From assembly GCA_036502625.1 (NCBI GenBank), contig DASXYG010000059.1:13360-77359 (forward strand): a stretch of DNA of 64,000 nucleotides. The letters run 5' to 3'. The stretch is from DASXYG01 sp036502625 (GTDB taxonomy: Bacteria > Actinomycetota > Actinomycetes > Streptosporangiales > Streptosporangiaceae). Both the position numbers and the translations under genes were made by a program. Below are positions 17,064 through 27,600 of the stretch, piece after piece (positions within the stretch are counted from its first letter, which is position 1; each line of letters starts with the position of its first letter). The notes under the pieces were generated by a model, which worked only from the letters and a program-made list of their open reading frames with translations, searched no databases and was not told the DNA's origin.

Positions 17064-17991
17064 GGTGACTGAGGACGACACGTACGGGAACGCGCCGCTG
17101 AGCGGCAAGGTGGCACTGGTCGCGGGCGCGACGCGCGGCGCGGGGCGCGGCATCGCGACCCGGCTCGGCGCGGCGGGCGCCACCGTCTACTGCACGGGAC
17201 GCACGACACGCGCGGGCCGGTCCGACCAGAACCGGCCGGAGACCATCGAGGAGACCGCCGACCTGGTAACGGCGGCCGGCGGCACCGGCATCGCCGTCCG
17301 CGTCGACCACCTGGAGCGCGACCAGGTCCGCGACCTCGTCGCGCGCATCGACGCCGACCACGGCCGGCTCGACATCCTGGTCAACGACATCTGGGGCGGC
17401 GAACAGCTCACCGCCTGGGACAAGAAGCTGTGGGAGCACCCCCTCGACGACGGGCTGCGGCTGCTGCGGCTGGCCATCGACACCCACATCATCACCAGCT
17501 CCTACGCCCTGCCGCTGCTCATCAGGCGGCCGGGCGGACTGGTCGTCGAGGTGACCGACGGCACGGAGGTCGGCGACTACCGCGGCAGCTTCTACTACGA
17601 CATCGCGAAGACGACCGTGATCAGGCTCGCGGTCGCGCAGGCCGCCGAGCTGAAGGAGCACGGCGGCACCGCGGTGTCCGTCACGCCGGGCTTCCTGCGG
17701 TCGGAGGAGATGCTGGACGGCTTCGGCGTCACCGAGGGCACCTGGCGCGACGGCATCGCCAAGGACCCGCATTTCTGCATGGCCGAGAGCCCGGCGTACG
17801 TGGGGCGCGCGGTCGCCGCGCTGGCCGCCGACCCGGACGTGCTCCGGTGGTCCGGCAAGGCGCTGTCGTCCTGGGGGCTGGCCCGGGAGTACGGGTTCAT
17901 CGACACGGACGGGACCCGTCCGGACTGGGGCCGGTACTTCGCCGAGGTCTACCTGGAAGGACGCGCGCCGTCGGACGTCGGCTACCGCTGA
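17062..17991 (+). CDS. short-chain dehydrogenase/reductase
   Basis: 309 residues. The Rossmann glycine motif is GATRGAGRG near residue 22, NDIWGG replaces the classical NNAG, and the catalytic Tyr/Lys lies in YYDIAK. It is a longer SDR related to actinobacterial 'SDR family oxidoreductase' proteins with a C-terminal extension (W..YFAEVYLEGR). NAD(P)H specificity is suggested by Arg after the glycine motif but is not certain. Substrate unknown. Immediately downstream of the TetR gene, whose operator-like sequence overlaps its start. Confidence 0.9.
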   Translation: MVTEDDTYGNAPLSGKVALVAGATRGAGRGIATRLGAAGATVYCTGRTTRAGRSDQNRPETIEETADLVTAAGGTGIAVRVDHLERDQVRDLVARIDADHGRLDILVNDIWGGEQLTAWDKKLWEHPLDDGLRLLRLAIDTHIITSSYALPLLIRRPGGLVVEVTDGTEVGDYRGSFYYDIAKTTVIRLAVAQAAELKEHGGTAVSVTPGFLRSEEMLDGFGVTEGTWRDGIAKDPHFCMAESPAYVGRAVAALAADPDVLRWSGKALSSWGLAREYGFIDTDGTRPDWGRYFAEVYLEGRAPSDVGYR

Positions 17992-18084
17992 ACCTCCGCG
18001 TCCACGGGCCCGTTGGCAATTCCCGACCAAGATCATTTCCAAGCGATTTAGCCGGTGGGCGTCCGTATCGTTACGCTAACGCGC

Positions 18085-19545
18085 ATGACCCCACTGGAAC
18101 CCAGCGCCGTCCTCGAGGGCCGGACCTCCAACCGGCACTCGATCCCCCTGATCATCGGGTTGGCCGTCTCCGGCTTCTGCCTGCTGATCGCGCTGGTCAT
18201 CTACATGTTCCTCGGCGGGCCGCTGTCCACCGTCCTCGGCCTGATCCTCGCGCTGCCGACGACCGTGGTGATGGTCGGCCTCGTGCTGCTGATCGACCGG
18301 CTCGAACCCGAGCCGCTGTTGAAGCTGGCGTTCGTGTTCCTGTGGGGTGCGGGCGTCGCGATCCTCGTCGCGCTCGTCGTCAACACGGCGGGCGCGTCGT
18401 TCTTCTGGATCCCCGTGTTCGGCGCCCAGCAGGGCAACTACTTCGCCGCCGCGTTCGGCGCGCCGCTGGTCGAGGAGACCTGCAAGGGATCCGTGCTGTT
18501 CCTGCTGCTGTGGCGGCGGCGCGACGAGATCGACGGCCCCACCGACGGCATCGTCTACGCCGCGATGGTGGGCCTCGGCTTCGCGCTGATCGAGAACGTC
18601 CTCTACTACATGAAGGTCATGCCGGCGGGCCCGTCCGCCGTGCTGTTCACGGTGGGGCTGCGCGGTGTGCTCTCGCCGCTGTGCCACCCGCTGTTCACGT
18701 CCATGACCGGCCTCGGCATCGCGTTCGCGGCCAACAGGCGCGACGCCATCGGCTACCTGGCGGTCGCCGGCGGGTGGATCGGCGCGATGCTCCTCCACTT
18801 CACCTGGAACTTCTCCAGCGGCTTCGGCTTCGCCGGGCTCGGTGTCGCCTACCTCATCCTGGCGTGCGTGCTGGGCGGGCTGATCTTCGTCCTGGTGAAG
18901 GACCGGCGGCGGATCATCGGGCTGATCCAGAAGTACCTCCCGATGTACGACCGGCTCGGCATCGTCACGCCGTCCGACGTCACGATGCTGAGCCAGTTGA
19001 AAACGCGCCGCAACGCGCGCCGGTGGGCGGCGAGCCAGCTCGGCCGGCAGGGGTCGCGGGCGATGGGCGACTACCAGCTCGCCGCGACGGAACTGGCGAT
19101 GCTGCACTCGCACGCCGAGACGCAGACCGTCGACCCGCAGCGGTTCAGCATGCGCCGCGACGCCCTGGTCGGGCTGATGCGCGTCACGCACAACCTGTTC
19201 GCGCCGCGCGGCCAGCAGCCGCCGCCGCAGGCTCCCCCCGGCTACGGCGCGCCGCAGGGACAGCCGCAGGGGGCGCCGCAGGGTCAGCCGCAGGGTCAGC
19301 CGTATCCGCAGGGCCAGCCCCAGGGGCCGCCGCCGGGCCAGCCGTACCCGCAGGGACCGCCGCAGGGGCAGCCGCCGCAAGGTCCGCCTCCGGGCCAGCC
19401 TCCGCAGGGGCCGCCTCCGGGGCAGCAGCCGTACCCGCCGCAGCAGCCGGGCTACGGGCAGCCGCCGAACCAGCCGCCGCCCGGCCAGCCCCCGAACCAG
19501 CCACCGTACGGGCAGCCGCCGCAGGGTCCGCCGCGCGGCTGGTAG
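18085..19545 (+). CDS. PrsW-family intramembrane metalloprotease with Gln/Pro-rich tail
   Basis: 486 residues from ATG 18085 (a GTG at 18055 is possible). About eight membrane helices lie between residues 20 and 290. PrsW motifs are present: VEETCKG (EExxK), GLGFALIEN, LCHPLF and HFTWN, which together form the metal-dependent active site. In Bacillus, PrsW cuts an anti-sigma factor within the membrane. Residues after about 375 form a low-complexity tail of repeated GQPQG/PPPGQP units, unusual for the family and likely exposed to the cytoplasm. It is followed after four bases by an XRE regulator. Confidence 0.92.
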   Translation: MTPLEPSAVLEGRTSNRHSIPLIIGLAVSGFCLLIALVIYMFLGGPLSTVLGLILALPTTVVMVGLVLLIDRLEPEPLLKLAFVFLWGAGVAILVALVVNTAGASFFWIPVFGAQQGNYFAAAFGAPLVEETCKGSVLFLLLWRRRDEIDGPTDGIVYAAMVGLGFALIENVLYYMKVMPAGPSAVLFTVGLRGVLSPLCHPLFTSMTGLGIAFAANRRDAIGYLAVAGGWIGAMLLHFTWNFSSGFGFAGLGVAYLILACVLGGLIFVLVKDRRRIIGLIQKYLPMYDRLGIVTPSDVTMLSQLKTRRNARRWAASQLGRQGSRAMGDYQLAATELAMLHSHAETQTVDPQRFSMRRDALVGLMRVTHNLFAPRGQQPPPQAPPGYGAPQGQPQGAPQGQPQGQPYPQGQPQGPPPGQPYPQGPPQGQPPQGPPPGQPPQGPPPGQQPYPPQQPGYGQPPNQPPPGQPPNQPPYGQPPQGPPRGW

Positions 19546-19549
19546 CGGC

Positions 19550-20410
19550 GTGCCGAACACACCGACGCCGGCCATCCGGAGTTGGGAGCTCCGTCGGGAG
19601 CTCCGGCGGCTGAGGGAGGAACGGCACCGGTCTCTCAGTGACGTCGGGAAGGCCGTCGGGCTGTCTCAGCCCCTACTCAGCCGCATGGAGAACGGCATCC
19701 GCAGGTTCCTGCCCCGGACCGTCCGCCTGCTCTGCTACGAGTACGGCCTCGATGACGCCACCCGGGACCGCTTGGTCAGCCTGGCGGAAGAAGCGGAGCC
19801 GCCCGGCCTATGGGAACGCGCGGGGGAGGCGGTGCCCGAGGGGTTCATGCGATACCTCGGGCTCGAAACAGAAGCGGACTGGATTCACGTCTGGCAGGCC
19901 GAGGTCGTCCCCGAGCTGCTGCAGACCGAGGGGTACGCGCGCGGCCTCTACCCGGCCGGGCGATGCACCGGCCGGCCGGATGAGATCGAGAAGCGCATCC
20001 GGCTGCGCATGGCACGGCAGGAGCGGTTCGATTCCGACGACCCGCCCAGGTTCTGCTGCGTCCTCGGCGAGACCGCGCTCCGCCAGCAGATCGGCGGCGC
20101 CGACACGCTGCGCCGCCAGCTCGACCATCTCGTCCGCATGGCCGGCCACCCGAGCGTCACTTTGCAGGTCCTTCCGTACCGCGCCGGTGGGCACGCCGCC
20201 GTGAACGGCTCGTTCACGCGGCTGGGAGCCGACACCAGCCCGCCCTTGCAGGTCGCCTACGTCGAGCACAACACCGGCAACCTGTACCTGGACGGACCGG
20301 GCGACGTGGCAACGTACGCGGCGATCTTCGAGATCCAACGAACGACCGCCCTGTCGCCCGCCCAGTCTCTGGCGTTCATCCACGAGCTGGCGGAGGACCG
20401 ACCCCGCTAG
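19550..20410 (+). CDS. XRE-family regulator with DUF5753 domain
   Basis: 286 residues from GTG 19550. The N-terminal helix-turn-helix (LSDVGKAVGLSQPLLSRMENG) is followed by the actinobacteria-specific DUF5753 domain (about 100-275, including VPELLQTEGYAR and VTLQVLPY). Such regulators usually pair with a small DUF397 protein; none is seen here, the next gene being on the other strand. It follows the PrsW gene by four bases and is probably co-transcribed. Targets unknown. Confidence 0.92.
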   Translation: MPNTPTPAIRSWELRRELRRLREERHRSLSDVGKAVGLSQPLLSRMENGIRRFLPRTVRLLCYEYGLDDATRDRLVSLAEEAEPPGLWERAGEAVPEGFMRYLGLETEADWIHVWQAEVVPELLQTEGYARGLYPAGRCTGRPDEIEKRIRLRMARQERFDSDDPPRFCCVLGETALRQQIGGADTLRRQLDHLVRMAGHPSVTLQVLPYRAGGHAAVNGSFTRLGADTSPPLQVAYVEHNTGNLYLDGPGDVATYAAIFEIQRTTALSPAQSLAFIHELAEDRPR

Positions 20411-20429
20411 CGCGTCCGGCCCGCCCCGC

Positions 20430-21334
20430 TCAGGCCAGCAGGGCGGCGCCCTCGGCCATGAGGCGCAGGCCGTCGCGCCAGTCGCCGTTGTCCGGGCCGG
20501 TGACGACGCGGTCGGCGCCCGCGGCCGCGTACGCCGCGGCGACCTCGGCGAACTCCGCGGGTTCCCGCGCGATCATCGGGACCCTCTCCGCGGTGTCGCG
20601 CGGCATCCCGCGCCACTCGACGAGCGTGCGCACGAACGACTCGCGCGCCTCACGCGCGGACGCGTCGTCGCCCACGATGAGGTGGCCGCCGACGGTCACG
20701 GTGGGCATCGGACGGTCCGCCGCCTCCGCGCGCTCCCGCAGCCGCGCGACGGCCACCGCCAGGTCGTCCGGCGCGATCAGTGAGGGCACCATCCGCCGTG
20801 CTCGACGGCCCGGCGCATCGCGACGCCGGAGTTGCCGCCGACCAGCACGGGCGGCATCGCCGCGCTCGGGGCCAGCGTCACCGGCGGCAGCCCCTCGCCG
20901 AGGACCACCGGCTTCCCGGCCAGCAGGTCCGGCAGGGCGCGCAGTGTGGCGTCCGTACGGGGCCCGCGTTCCGCGCCGGGGACGCCCACCGCCTGCCAGA
21001 ACGGCGAGTCCGGGAAGCCGCCGCTGCCGACGCCGAGCAGCACCCGGCCGCCGGACAGCCGCTGGAGGGTGGCGACCTGCGTGGCCAGCCACGCGGCCGG
21101 GCGCAGCGCGGCGGTGAGCACACCGGTGCCGATGCCGACGCGTTCGGTGACGGCGGCCGCGGCGGCCAGCGCGAGCATCGGGTCGAGCGCGGGCGTGCCG
21201 TCGCCGATGAGCACCTCCGGCATCCACAGCGACTCGAACCCCAGGTCTTCGGCGAACCGCGCGCCGTCCATGGCCGTCGGTTCCGGGTGTGCCACGCCGA
21301 CGGGAAGGCCGACGCCGATCTTGATCGATGTCAT
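20430..21334 (-). pseudogene. LLM-class flavin-dependent oxidoreductase, frameshifted
   Basis: Two frames together give one luciferase-like F420/FMN oxidoreductase of about 300 residues. The N-terminal part (start ATG 21334, MTSIKIGVGLPVG, LGFESLWMPE, GRVLLGVGSGGF) runs to a stop at 20777. The C-terminal part (SLIAPDDLAVAV to the stop at 20430) continues in another frame. The junction is at about 20785-20792, where a single missing base after TGGTGCCC would restore W-C-P-S-L-I. Either the gene is inactivated or the base is a sequencing error. The family reduces or oxidises varied substrates with F420 or FMN. Confidence 0.82.
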
Positions 21335-21376
21335 GGCCCCACCGTGCAACCTGAACCAAGCTAGAGGTCAACTCGG

Positions 21377-24300
21377 TCAGTCGGTGACGTGCGCGCCCTT
21401 CTCGTGGACCGGGCAGCAGGACGCCACCGGGCACGTACGGCATCCGTCGTTGACGCGGGCCTCGAAGACCGCGCCCGACATGCCGCGGGCGACCGTGTCG
21501 ACCAGGCGCTCGGCCCACTTCGGATCGTCGTCGTCGCCGAGCGGCCGCTGGCGCTGGATGCGCACCTCGGCCTTCAGCGCCTTCTTGCCGACCTGGACGA
21601 GCTCCGCGCCGCCCGGCTCCACCAGGCCGTGCTTCTCGAACGCGTTGAGCAGCACGGCGAGCTGGTAGACGCCGAGCTGGGGATGGCGGTCGAGGTCGTC
21701 GGCCTTCGGCATGGAGGCGCCGGTCTTGAGGTCGACGACCACGCCGCGGCCGTCGTCGTCGGACTCCACGCGGTCGACGCGGCCGGTGATGCGCACCTGG
21801 CCGACGGTCGCGGCGAAGCCCTCCTCGACGGCGACCAGCTTGCGCGGGTTCGTGCGGTGCCAGGCCAGGAACTTGCGCACCATTTCGTCGGCCACCTGGC
21901 GCTGCTTCTCGCCGTACCACCGGCCGCCGAAGTCGAGCTCGGACCAGATCTCGTCGAGCTTGCGGCCCAGCGCCGTCTCGTCGAGCGCGTCGTCGGTGGC
22001 GGCGAGGGCGGCCACCGCGTGGATCACCGAGCCGAGCTGGTTCACGACGTCGGGACGGCGGGCGCCGACCGCGGCTTCCAGGAGCCACCGCAGCCCGCAC
22101 TTCGTGAACTGCTCGACCTGCGACGGCGACACGCGCACGATCTCGTCGTCGGTGACCACCGGGCGGTCGTCGGACGTACGGGTCAGGGCGTACCACTCGT
22201 CCGGATGGGCGCCGCGGACGCCCGCCGCGGCGAGCCGGGCGAGCCGGGCCGCGGCCGTACGCCGTAGCGGCTCGGGGCGCGCCGGGTCGGTGACGACCGA
22301 GCGGAGGTCGGCGACCAGGGCGGGCAGCGCGAGCCAGCGCAGGCCGTCGGCGGCGAGCTCGGGCTCGGTCTTCGGGGCCAGCTCGGTGAGGAACCGCGAC
22401 GGGCGCTCCTCGGCGTCGTCGCCGCCGACGGCGGTGAGGATCAGCTTCCGCTTGGCGCGGGTGCAGGCGACGTAGAACAGCCGCCGCTCCTCGTCGAGCA
22501 GCTTGGACGTGATGGCCTCGGGGCCGGTGGCCACGCCCGCGGACGCGTCGACGAGGTCGTCGGCGCCGAGCAGGGAGCCGCGCAGCCGGAGGTCGGGCCA
22601 GACGCCCTCCTGGAGGCCCGCGACGATCACGACGTCCCACTCCAGGCCCTTGGAGCGGTGGGCGGTGAGGATGCGCACGGCGTCGCCCGTGGGGGCCTGC
22701 TCGGCGAGGCTGTCGCCGGGGATCTCCTGGCCGTCGAGCGTCTCCAGGAAGACCTCGGGACCGGCGTACGGCAGGCGGTCGACGAAGCGGGCCACGGCGT
22801 CGAACAGCGCCACCACGGCGTCGAGGTCGCGGTCGGCGGCGGCGCCGCGTGTGCCGCCCGCGGACGAGGTGGACGGCCAGCGGTCGGCCAGGCCGGAGCT
22901 CTGCCAGATCGTCCACAGGACGTCTTCGGCGGTGCCGCCCTCGGCGGCGCGCCCGCGTGCGGCCTCCAGGACGGCGACGATGCGGTCGACGGGTTCCCGC
23001 ACCTCGGCGCTGACCAGCGCGAGCACCCGGGGGTCGCGCAGGGCGTCGGCCAGGGGGGTGCCGCCGCGGTGGCCGGCGGCCTGGTCGATCTCGCGCAGCG
23101 CACGGACGAGACGGCGCAGCCCGAGCGCGTCGGACCCGCCGACCGGGCCGGTGAGCAGGTCGGACGCGGACTCCTCGGTGATCTCGCCCGGACGCACCGC
23201 GGCCTTCAGCAGGGCGAGCAGCGGCACCACCCCGCGTTCGTCCTTCAGCGGCGTCTCGTCGCCCGCGACGACGACCGGCACCCCGGCGGCGATCAGCGCG
23301 CGCCGGACGACCGGGACCTGCCGCGCCGCCGAGCGGACGAGCACCGCCATGCGCGACCACGGCACGCCGTCGAGCAGGTGGGCGCGGCGCAGGACGTCGG
23401 CGACGAGGCCGGCCTCCTGGGTGGCCGTCGCCGCGATGAGCTTGCGGATCTCGCCGGGCTCGGTGCCGTCCACGGCGTCGAGGTTGCGGTGGTGGCCGGC
23501 GCCCGGCACGGCGGGCAGCCGCCGCGCGACGCCGCGCGTGGCCTCCAGCAGCACCGCGCCGCTGCGCCGGCACGTGCGCAGCGCGACGATCGGGGCGTCG
23601 CGCCCGCCGGCGGCCGGGAAGCGGCTCGGGAACTGGAGGATGTTCCGGACGTCGGTACCGCGGAAGCCGTAGATCGACTGGTCGGGGTCGCCGACGGCGA
23701 TGAGGTCGCGGCCGTCTCCGGCCAGCGCGCGCAACAGCGCCTCCTGCGCCGGATCGGTGTCCTGGTATTCGTCGACGAAGACGACCTCGTGCTCGGACCG
23801 CTGCCGGGCGCGGATCTCCGGGTCGGCCAGCATGCCCCCGGCGACCTGGACCAGCTCGGAGTAGTCGTGCGCGGGCACCGGGTCGAGGACGAAGCGGGCG
23901 TCGTAGCGGCGCAGGAAACCGCCGGCGGCCACCCAGTCGTCACGGCCGTGGGCGCGGCCGAGGCGCGCCAGGTCGGCCGGGCCGAGGCCGCGCTCCGCGG
24001 CGCGGGACAGCAGGGCGCGCAGTTCGTCGGCGAACCCGCGGGTGGCCAGCGCGGGGCGCAGCGGCTCCGGCCACGCGGCGGCGTTGTCGTGCGCCTCGCC
24101 GGCGAGCAGCTCGCGCACCTCGTGCAATTGCTCGGGGCCGGACATCAGGCGTGGCGGCAGCTCGCCCGACCTGGCGTACTCCCGGCGGACGAGGGCGAAG
24201 GCGTACGAATGGAAGGTCAGCGCGAGCGGGTGGCGCAGGGTGGCGCCGAGCCGCCCGGCGATGCGCTCGCGCAGCTCTTCGGCGGCCTTGCGGCTGAACG

Positions 24301-24544
24301 TGAGCACGAGGATCTTCTCGGGGTCGACGCCGCGCCGCTCGATGCGGTCGACGACGGCCTCGACGATCGTGGTGGTCTTGCCCGTTCCGGGGCCGGCGAG
24401 GACGAGCAGCGGGCCGCCCGGATGCTCGACCACCTGCCGCTGCCGGTCGTCGAGCACCGGCGCGGACGGGCGGGCGCGCATGCCGCGGCGCACCAGCCGG
24501 TAGCCGGTGCCGCTCGCCCCCCTCGCCTCACTCACCCGATCCAT
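21377..24544 (-). CDS. adnA: AdnA-type ATP-dependent helicase-nuclease
   Basis: 1055 residues. A UvrD-like motor has Walker A GPGTGKTT (Lys near 56), DEYQDT (motif II), GDPDQSIYGFR (motif III), HRSKGLEWD (motif V) and VACTRAKR (motif VI). A C-terminal RecB-like nuclease shows GRVDRVE then VVDLKTG. A Cys in FTKCGLRW and the cluster CRTCPVASCC resemble the Fe-S cluster ligands of AddB/AdnA-type nucleases. AdnA pairs with AdnB to resect double-strand DNA ends in actinobacteria in place of RecBCD. The gene is divergent from adnB, with about 120 bases between starts. Confidence 0.92.
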   Translation of the reverse strand: MDRVSEARGASGTGYRLVRRGMRARPSAPVLDDRQRQVVEHPGGPLLVLAGPGTGKTTTIVEAVVDRIERRGVDPEKILVLTFSRKAAEELRERIAGRLGATLRHPLALTFHSYAFALVRREYARSGELPPRLMSGPEQLHEVRELLAGEAHDNAAAWPEPLRPALATRGFADELRALLSRAAERGLGPADLARLGRAHGRDDWVAAGGFLRRYDARFVLDPVPAHDYSELVQVAGGMLADPEIRARQRSEHEVVFVDEYQDTDPAQEALLRALAGDGRDLIAVGDPDQSIYGFRGTDVRNILQFPSRFPAAGGRDAPIVALRTCRRSGAVLLEATRGVARRLPAVPGAGHHRNLDAVDGTEPGEIRKLIAATATQEAGLVADVLRRAHLLDGVPWSRMAVLVRSAARQVPVVRRALIAAGVPVVVAGDETPLKDERGVVPLLALLKAAVRPGEITEESASDLLTGPVGGSDALGLRRLVRALREIDQAAGHRGGTPLADALRDPRVLALVSAEVREPVDRIVAVLEAARGRAAEGGTAEDVLWTIWQSSGLADRWPSTSSAGGTRGAAADRDLDAVVALFDAVARFVDRLPYAGPEVFLETLDGQEIPGDSLAEQAPTGDAVRILTAHRSKGLEWDVVIVAGLQEGVWPDLRLRGSLLGADDLVDASAGVATGPEAITSKLLDEERRLFYVACTRAKRKLILTAVGGDDAEERPSRFLTELAPKTEPELAADGLRWLALPALVADLRSVVTDPARPEPLRRTAAARLARLAAAGVRGAHPDEWYALTRTSDDRPVVTDDEIVRVSPSQVEQFTKCGLRWLLEAAVGARRPDVVNQLGSVIHAVAALAATDDALDETALGRKLDEIWSELDFGGRWYGEKQRQVADEMVRKFLAWHRTNPRKLVAVEEGFAATVGQVRITGRVDRVESDDDGRGVVVDLKTGASMPKADDLDRHPQLGVYQLAVLLNAFEKHGLVEPGGAELVQVGKKALKAEVRIQRQRPLGDDDDPKWAERLVDTVARGMSGAVFEARVNDGCRTCPVASCCPVHEKGAHVTD

Positions 24545-24573
24545 TCCACCAGACCCGGCAGCCCCGCACGCCG

Positions 24574-24582
24574 TTATCCACA
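24574..24582 (+). other. DnaA-box-like nonamer
   Basis: TTATCCACA is an exact match to the consensus DnaA box, in the short divergent region between adnA and adnB. Only one copy is present, so it is not an origin. It could be fortuitous or a DnaA-responsive control site for the repair genes. Confidence 0.3.
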
Positions 24583-24666
24583 GGTCGGAGATTCGGGGTC
24601 GTGCGGGCGGGCGGGGAGCGGGACCATGGTCGGCGGGGGATGACCGGTCTCGTGGGAGGGGGCGTG

Positions 24667-27600
24667 GTGCGCGAGGGGTATCGGATCGATCCGGTTTCGC
24701 TGGCCGGGCTGCTCGGGCAGTCGGCGCCGACGGCGGAGCAGGCGGCCATCATCGCGGGGCCGCTGGAGCCGACCGTGGTGATCGCGGGCGCCGGGTCGGG
24801 GAAGAGCGAGACGATGGCCGCGCGGGTGGTCTGGCTGGTGGCCAACGGGCTCGTCCGGCCCGACCGGGTGCTCGGCCTCACCTTCACCCGCAAGGCCGCG
24901 GCGGAGCTGGCCACCCGGGTGCGCACCCGGCTCGGGCAGCTCCGCGCCACGGGGTTCCTCGGCAGCGCGGAGACCGCCGCCGTCGCCGGCGACCCGGGCG
25001 AGCCCGCCGCCGCGAGCCTGCTCGACGCCGAGCCGATCGTGTCGACGTACCACTCCTATGCCGCGCGCCTCGTCGGCGACCACGCGCTGCGCGAGGCCAT
25101 GGAGCCCACCATGCGGCTCATCACCCCGGCGGTGGAGTGGCAGCTCGCCAGCGGCGTGGTCGCCGCGTACGACGGGCCGATGGACCACGTGGAGATGACG
25201 CCCGCTTCGGTGACGAAGGCGGTGCTCGACCTCGCCGGCGAGCTGTCGGAACACCTCCGCGGTCCTGATGACGTGCGCCGCGTCGGCGCGTGGCTGCGCG
25301 AGCGGCGCGACGCCCTGCCGAAGGTGCTCGCCCCCGTCCGGCAGATCATCGCGAAACACGACGCGCGCGAGCAGTTGCTGCCGATGGTCGAGCGCTACCG
25401 TGCGCTGCGCGCCGCCCGCGAGGTGATGGACCACGGCGACCAGGTGGCGCTCGCCGCGCGCATCGCGTCGCGCCATCCGGAGGTCGGCGCCATCGAGCGC
25501 TCCCGCTACTCGGTGGTCCTGCTCGACGAGTATCAGGACACCAGCCATGCCCAGCTCGTCCTGCTGCGCGCGCTGTTCGGGGTGGGCGCGGCCGGCGGGG
25601 TGGGCCATCCGGTGACCGCCGTGGGCGACCCCTGCCAGTCGATCTACGGCTGGCGCGGCGCCAGCGCCGGCAACCTCCTGCGCTTCCGGCAGGACTTCCC
25701 GGCCCGCCGCGGCCACCCCGCCCGGCTGGCCAAGCTCGCCACCAGCTTCCGCAACGGGGAGTACATCCTCGGCGCCGCCAACGCCCTGTCCCACGACCTC
25801 AGGGCAGACGCGCCGGAGCTCCCCGTCCTGGAGTCGAGCACCGCGCGCGACGAACGCGGCCGCGTGGTTTGCGCCCTGTTCGACACGGCCGAGTCGGAGG
25901 CCGGGTGGCTCGCCGACGAGATCGCCGCCGCCCTGGCCGTGCGCGAAGGGGTCGCGCCCGACGGCGGTCCCTGGCCCGATTCCGCCCTCCACCCCAGTGA
26001 CGTGGCGATCCTCTGCCGCAAGCGCGCCCAGTTCCCCGCCATCCGCCAGGCCCTCGAGGAGCGCGGCGTGCCGGTCGAGGTCGTCGGCCTCGGCGGCCTG
26101 CTGACCGTCCCCGAGGTGGCCGACATCGTGGCCACCCTGCGCGTCATGCACGACCCCACGTCCGGCGACGCGCTCGTACGGCTGCTGACGGGGCCGCGCT
26201 GGCGCCTCGGCCCGCGCGACCTCGTGGCGCTCGGCCGCCGCGCCCGCGAGCTCGCGAAGGACACCCGTCGCGACGTCGACCTGCCCGACGGCGCGCCCGA
26301 GCCCGCGCCCGACGACGCGCTCCGCCAGGTCATCACCGACCTCGCCGCCGAGAGCGGCAGCCTCATCGACGCGCTCGACGACCTCGGCGAGCCCGCGCGC
26401 TACTCCGCCACCGGCTTCGGCCGCATGGCCCGGCTCGCCGCCGAGGTCCGCGGCCTGCGCGAGCAGGTCGGCCAGCCGCTGCCCGACCTCGTGACCGAGG
26501 TGGAGCGGGTGATCGGGCTCGACGTCGAGGTGGCCGCGCGGCCCGGCGCCGAGGCCGCGTCCGCCCGCGCCGACCTCGACGCCTTCGCCGACGCCGCGGC
26601 CCGGTTCGCGGGCAGCGCCGAGGAGCCCACGCTCGGCGCGTTCCTCGCCTACCTCAACGCCGCGGAAGACCAGGAGTTCGGCCTGGAGGCCGGCCGCATC
26701 GGCGATACCGACAGCGTGAAGCTGATGACCGTCCACGCCGCGAAGGGCCTCCAGTGGCCGGTCGTCGCCGTGCCCGGCCTGTCCGCGGGCAAGAGCGCCC
26801 AGGTCTTCCCGGCCCGTCCGACCGTCTCCACGAAGTGGACCACCAACCCGCGCGCGCTCCCGTTCCCGCTCCGCGGCGACGTGGCCGACCTCCCCGCCCT
26901 GCGCGACCTCGACCCCGCGTCCCGCGAGGCGTTCGACGAGGCGTGCCTGCTCCGCGAGGAACGCGAGGAACGCCGCCTGGCGTACGTAGCGGTCACCCGC
27001 GCGTCCTACCTTTTGCTCGCCTCCGGCTACTGGTGGGGGGCCACCGGCAGCACCCGCATGGGCCCATCGGTCTTCCTCCGGGAGATCCACGCCGTCTGCG
27101 AGGCGCACCCCCGCCACCCGGGCTACGCCATCGCCCACTGGACCCCCGAACCCCCCGAGGAGGCCACGAACCCGCTCCTGGCCGAGCCCCCGTCCGCCCC
27201 GTGGCCCCCGGCGGCGACCGCGTCCGGCGAGGGGACGCCGGCCGGCGCGTCTGGCCCGGCGACGCTGTTCGGCGTCGAGAACCTGGAGGCCGCCGCGGCC
27301 GCCCCCGGCGGCGCGCGCCATTCCGCGGTCGTCGAGGGCGCGCGGCTGGTCTCCGCGGCGCTGGAGGGCGCCGCGGAATCCTGGCTGCACGCGTCCGACG
27401 ACGTGCCGCTCGACGACGCCGACCGCTCCCGTCCCGCGGGCTGGGAGCTCGACGAACGGCTGCTGCTGGCCGAGCGCGCCGCCCACCGCCGCACCAACGG
27501 CCACGACGTTGAGCTGCCCGCCCACCTGTCCGTGTCCACGCTGGTGGCCATGGCCCGCGACGCGGGCGAGGTGGCCCGGCGCATCCGCCGCCCCATGCCC

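Noticed and set aside
24574..24582. Replication origin
   Set aside because: Only one DnaA box in the region and no AT-rich unwinding element or dnaA/dnaN genes nearby.
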